A stretch of DNA of 64,000 nt from Pythium myriotylum (taxonomy: Eukaryota > Oomycota > Peronosporomycetes > Pythiales > Pythiaceae). The notes beneath the pieces were generated by a model. It was not told where the DNA came from. It searched no databases and worked only from the letters and a program-made list of their open reading frames with translations. The stretch spans positions 992,001 to 1,056,000 of the forward strand of contig JALJCQ010000033.1 in NCBI GenBank assembly GCA_023091665.1, written 5' to 3'. This document shows positions 60,207 to 64,000 of the stretch, piece after piece. Made by a program: the position numbers and the translations under genes. Each line of letters starts with the position of its first letter. Position 1 is the first letter of the stretch.

Positions 60207-61790
60207 ATGAAGTTTCTCTTGGTGGCGGGCTGCTCAGGTAACGGTGCTGGTGGTTGCTTCGACCCGTGGCGCGCACATTTTCGACCCAACCCATCTGACT
60301 TGCGTGCCAACGCACGAGCACTCATTGCTGAGCGATACCAAGGTCTCGCATCATCCTTTGTTGACCTGTGACACGCTAGATCAACGGCACCTCTTCTTTC
60401 GCAGTTAGAACACACCGAGCTTTTAACATCAATGGCTTGCCAGCGCCGCCTCGGCCGCGACCAATCGTTGCGACAGCGCCTGTACGACATTACTATCGAT
60501 CGGTCCTTCGGAGAGTTGTCCACCGCCGCCTCTGCTCAGAGTCTCACGATCCCACCACTTGAAGCCACAGGTCCCACTCTTGCCAATTCCTACACTCGTG
60601 CCATATCGGAACTGGTGCGCCGCAGTGCTCTCTCGCTTCCTGACTTTGTCCGGCTGATCCGCAGACAGACTTCAGACGACCCACGCCCGAACAAGCATTT
60701 AATTCCTCTGAGTGTACCTGAGCTACCAGACGTCACTCGTCGCTGGAATGCCATCGTTCGTGAAGGTGTGCTACCCACATGGTCACGAAACAAACCGATT
60801 CGACAAGAGACTCGGCCATCCAGTCATGGCTCAGTCAACGCGAATGTCGACACGGTTCGCCGCCACCTGCAAAAAGGTGCGGTCGAAAGACGCTACCTGG
60901 TTGTCGAAGAGGCGCTGCTGCTACAGTAGCCAGAGATCTTCATCACCCCACTTGGTGTCTTGGAGAAACGGTCTCCTGACGGCATCGACATCCGCATCAT
61001 CAACGATTACTCTTTCCCCGACGGAACGTCCGTCAACGATTTTACGGTGAGGGACGATTTCCTCACCGTCATGTATAACCCACCGAGGGATATCGCATGC
61101 CGCATCCACGAGCTTCGCCAGCTATACCCGGAGGAAACGATCCTCATCATACTTGGCGACGTCGCTGGTGCTTTTCGGCACGTGCCGATGCATGCCGACG
61201 CCGTTCATATGTTCGCTTTTCGTTTCGACGACCACGTGGTCATCGACCTGGCCTGTGGGTTTGGTTGGTGCGGCTCTCCAGCGTTCTACTCGCTCGCCGG
61301 ACGTTTGATCGATGCTCTATACAGTCGGTCCTCACCACTCCAGCCAGCCCCTCCAGACAGCTCAGCATTCGTCGGGAACGTATGGTGTGACGACGACACC
61401 TGTATCGAAGTGGCTACGGGCAGTCATTGCCACGACGCCAACATCGCCTTACGACGCTTGATGCTCGCAGTGCTGGGTCCAACGGCAGTCAGCGAGAAGA
61501 AATTCACACCGTGGAGCACGGCGAACAAGGCTCTTGGGCTCGTTTGGGACACACGGGGAGGGACCGTTGCCATCCCACGAGAGAAGCTGGATAAAGCACT
61601 CGGCCTGGTATCATCACTGCTTGGCTCACAAACCGCCGCCACGAACGACCTTAATTCTCTCCTCGGTGTTCTACGCCACGTAGTTGTGTCCCCCCCCCCC
61701 CCCCCCCCCCCCCCCCAGCTCGCGCGTTTTACCAAGCAATTGGATTTTCGGTAAAATCGCCTTCCGGTTTGAAGTTGCACCTGTGAATGA
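60207..61790 (+). pseudogene. DIRS/Ngaro-like reverse transcriptase
   Basis: One frame from ATG 60207 (MKFLLVAGCSGNGAGGC) with TGA at 60369-60371 and TAG at 60927-60929, then RT motifs: RIINDYSFPDGTSVND, GDVAGAFRHVPMHADAVHMF, CGFGWCGSPAFYSLAG and the catalytic CDDD (VWCDDDTCIEV). The RT block order and GW.GSPAFY resemble tyrosine-recombinase retrotransposons (DIRS, Ngaro) rather than LTR elements. The conserved end (NSLLGVLRHVV) is cut by a C27 tract at 61690-61716; homologous ARAFYQAIGF is read behind it in another frame. No RNase H or recombinase remains. Confidence 0.7.
61690..61716. repeat. Poly-C tract (C27) inside RT gene
   Basis: Longest homopolymer of the window, within conserved RT C-terminal sequence, flanked on both sides by homologous coding sequence. 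Confidence 0.95.
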
Positions 61791-62345
61791 AAGCCATGCT
61801 GGAAGATCGCGAAATCCAGATCGGGGGAAAAATGGCCAAAACCTCATCTTGATGGGCCATCTGGGTACCTTGGCCTAGTGGATCGGCCAATAGAATCACG
61901 TTTTATAAAAATATATTAAAAAATTATTAACCCCTCTACTCCCGAATCAGGTGTATACGAAACCACTCCAACTATGTCATAACTTATGACTTTCATTTGT
62001 TACTTGAATTCATTATGGGGTAGACTTTCTACATCGGCGTAGGTATATAAGTTTTGAACAGGTTTCGTTCAGAATGTATTCAAACATACACCGTACGAAA
62101 GACGTTTGGCGACACAATGTTGTAACTTACACCAAACTCGGAAAAGATGGGAGGAAGAGAGGTGCCAGATTGGCTCAGTCAGCTCAGCTTGTGCGACATA
62201 AAAGATGCATTATTCAACGAAGTGTGCATTCAAACCCAACACTCATCAATCAGACGCCCACATGGAACCACTCAAAATCAGAAGAGCTACCACGCGCCGC
62301 GCAAGAAAAATCCAAAGCGCAAGTAACTAGAAGTGCTGGGGAGAG
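61791..62345. other. Stretch without recognisable gene
   Basis: AT-rich; no ORF or repeat that can be supported. Confidence 0.4.
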
Positions 62346-63040
62346 ATGATTACATTCGTCTCCATTTTCCCCGATGCTAGAATTAACCCCAATTACGAGC
62401 CATGGACGGTCAACGTGTTGCGCGGTGAATGCACTCGCCGAGGGCTTCGAGTAAAGCAGGACAAAGACAAGAAATGGGTTGAATCCTGCTTCTACGCAAC
62501 CACGATGCAGTCGAACCGGCATTTCTCGAGGCCCTATTGAAACTCGGCGCTCACCAAGCTGCACCTATCGACTGCCGAACCTCTTATTCTCGAACAAAGT
62601 CGGCGCAGATTTTGCTGCAACGGGTACGGAGCTCGCTTTTATCGATTGTTCGCTTGCTAACCTTCATATCATGGGCACGTGACGCGCTCAGCAGAACTGA
62701 CCTTGATGACGTGAACGGAAATCGTCGAATGGGCTTTTGGGACCACCTGGAAATTGCTTACAGGACGGCGCGCAAGGACTGCAATGCGCTTGTTGCTGAA
62801 GACGAGATGTTCGTAAACATCAATCCTTCCCACGTCATCCCCTACGAGGCTATGAAGTTCCAAATGATGTGGAAGGATATTCATTAGGGCTTCACGGTGG
62901 CGAATGCTCGCTTCAGACAGTCGAGAACACACGAGGCTGAATTTCGTAAGTTTGTGCGCGGGTGTGGCGATGTTTTGTATTTGTGGCACTGGCTGCAAGG
63001 AAGTTCTCTTGTCTCCCAAATTAACAACTTGATAATGTTC
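62346..63040 (+). pseudogene. Fragment resembling an oomycete-expanded repeat protein family
   Basis: Frame 62537-62887 has DALSRTDLDDVNGNRRMGFW and MFVNINPSHVIPYEAMKFQM followed by MWKDIH, then TAG 62885-62887, after which the same frame gives FTVANARFRQSRTHEAEFRK and DVLYLWHWLQ. An upstream frame (62370-62500) has VNVLRGECTRRGLRVKQDKD, a SAP-like helix pair. The order SAP-like, FW..., INP..I.P..A, F..F..G..D..YL resembles proteins repeated in oomycete genomes, function unknown to me. Frameshifts near 62500 and the stop mark it as broken. Confidence 0.35.
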
Positions 63041-64000
63041 TAATATATGGCGGGTAAAACCCTAGTTGCCAGACTTTGTTCATTTAGGAATGCTCGAGCG
63101 GGATCAATACTATTCTACCTCGAGTGTCGCTCTCTTGATTGTGCCGCCACGACCGACGAGTTATGAGCACCATGTAGTGGTTTACGAGGGGAGCGACAGT
63201 TTGACGCTGAGCCAAACGGGAACGGAGGCGCAGATACCGCAAGGCGAGAGCCAACGATGCCATAGTTCACCTAGTGAGATCTGTCGGCGCTTAAATGTAT
63301 CGCCAATACTGATCGGGAAGTGCGCGTCCGGTAAGTGATAGAGCCGCAGCATTTCAGCTACTCGACAAGCTTCGAGCACGAATAATTGATCTCGAGTGGC
63401 AGCTTGAGCAGGCGTTGACCGAGGATGCTCGTGCGCACCCCCCTAGAAGAAAGATCTCGACCTCTACCTACAGAGCGGAGACCAGTTATGGGCGATCTAT
63501 CGTCCCGGCACTAGTTTGGTGCAGAGGCTGGCTCACTCACAGTGGTGTGAGGCAGAACTCTGGGTGGTATGGACAATTACTATTTGATAGGGGGAGCAGC
63601 CATAAGAGCAAACCCAACGGTGCTTTATGCCCGAAAACTGTGTTAAAGTCGGGACATCGACCTTTCTCTTGGTCGGGCCCTGTGCGAGGGTAGTAAACTC
63701 TTGCCCGAAACCACTCCGTTTTCTGAACGAGATAGGGGAATTAGAGATTCTGATTGGTCCATCCCGACGGCAGCGCCGACTCACCCAACAGAGCTATACT
63801 AGTTCAGTTTGCGATTTGCACGCACGCTAACACCCGCCTCACCACGCCCACGAGCGGAGGTGCAATACATTCGTTTGCCCCCGATCTCCGCTTTGACGAT
63901 GGCGGCATCGTTTTGTTCCAACAAAAGCTGTAAACGGCACCAATTTCGCTGCATTGTGGCCAATAGAACATAGGTATTACATTAAGTCGAGCTACATGAC
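63041..64000. other. Stretch without recognisable gene
   Basis: Short frames only (up to 92 codons, 63415-63693 plus), no motif. A gene may start or end beyond the window. Confidence 0.4.

Overview
The window looks like a transposon-dense island of an oomycete nuclear genome, most likely from the Phytophthora/Peronosporales group. The grounds are short GT..AG introns (about 60-97 bp) and the set of mobile families: Ty3/gypsy with a chromodomain, Ty1/copia, DIRS/Ngaro-like, Helitron, Mutator-like (MULE) with SWIM and Ulp1 domains, pogo-like DDE_1, DD39D mariner, Merlin and a TTAA-flanked piggyBac-type MITE. The organism call is inference from recognised families; no search was run. I see no rRNA, confident tRNA, CRISPR array or clear host housekeeping gene.

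Layout. 1-1265: DD39D mariner wreck (copy A) followed by an unrecognised ORF. 3290-8364 (-): decayed Ty1/copia interior. 8849-12495 (-): SF1 (UPF1-like) helicase remnant, an unrecognised coding remnant, and an acidic ORF carried twice by a 566-bp tandem duplication. 12960-13350: Merlin N-terminal fragment. 14817-15350: piggyBac-type MITEs. 15391-15880: copia RNase H scrap. 15981-24246: a pogo-like transposase split by a young full-length gypsy element (16394-23695; 303-bp LTRs differing at one base, TGGTG target duplication), which also carries a 483-codon antisense ORF. 25560-26918: unrecognised coding remnants. 27430-28424: Merlin core plus a second MITE. 29562-31894: pogo-like element with 14-bp inverted ends. 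32956-34365: intron-bearing mariner (copy B). 34861-35498: solo LTR relative. 36436-42108: second, decayed gypsy. 43003-43708: copia gag. 44793-45381: another pogo-like fragment. 45758-46475 (-): MULE scrap. 47160-53383 (-): nearly intact Helitron with a 1720-codon Rep/helicase ORF, followed by a two-exon papain-fold (Josephin-like) gene at 53594-54442. 55697-59936: MULE with three introns, SWIM finger and a complete-looking Ulp1 protease. 60207-61790: DIRS/Ngaro-like RT ending in a C27 tract. 62346-63040: fragment of an apparent oomycete repeat family. The rest is AT-richer sequence without recognisable genes.

Most coding regions are pseudogenes (frameshifts, nonsense codons, lost catalytic residues). 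The exceptions are the Helitron Rep/helicase, the Ulp1 ORF, the antisense ORF and most of the first gypsy. The most interesting leads are the antisense ORF overprinted on the gypsy chromodomain region, the sharply mosaic identity between the two gypsy copies including a shared RNase H frameshift, long poly-G/poly-C tracts lying inside otherwise conserved coding regions, stem-loops kept in diverged LTRs, and a CCATAT-type motif recurring in introns and flanks of the MULE.
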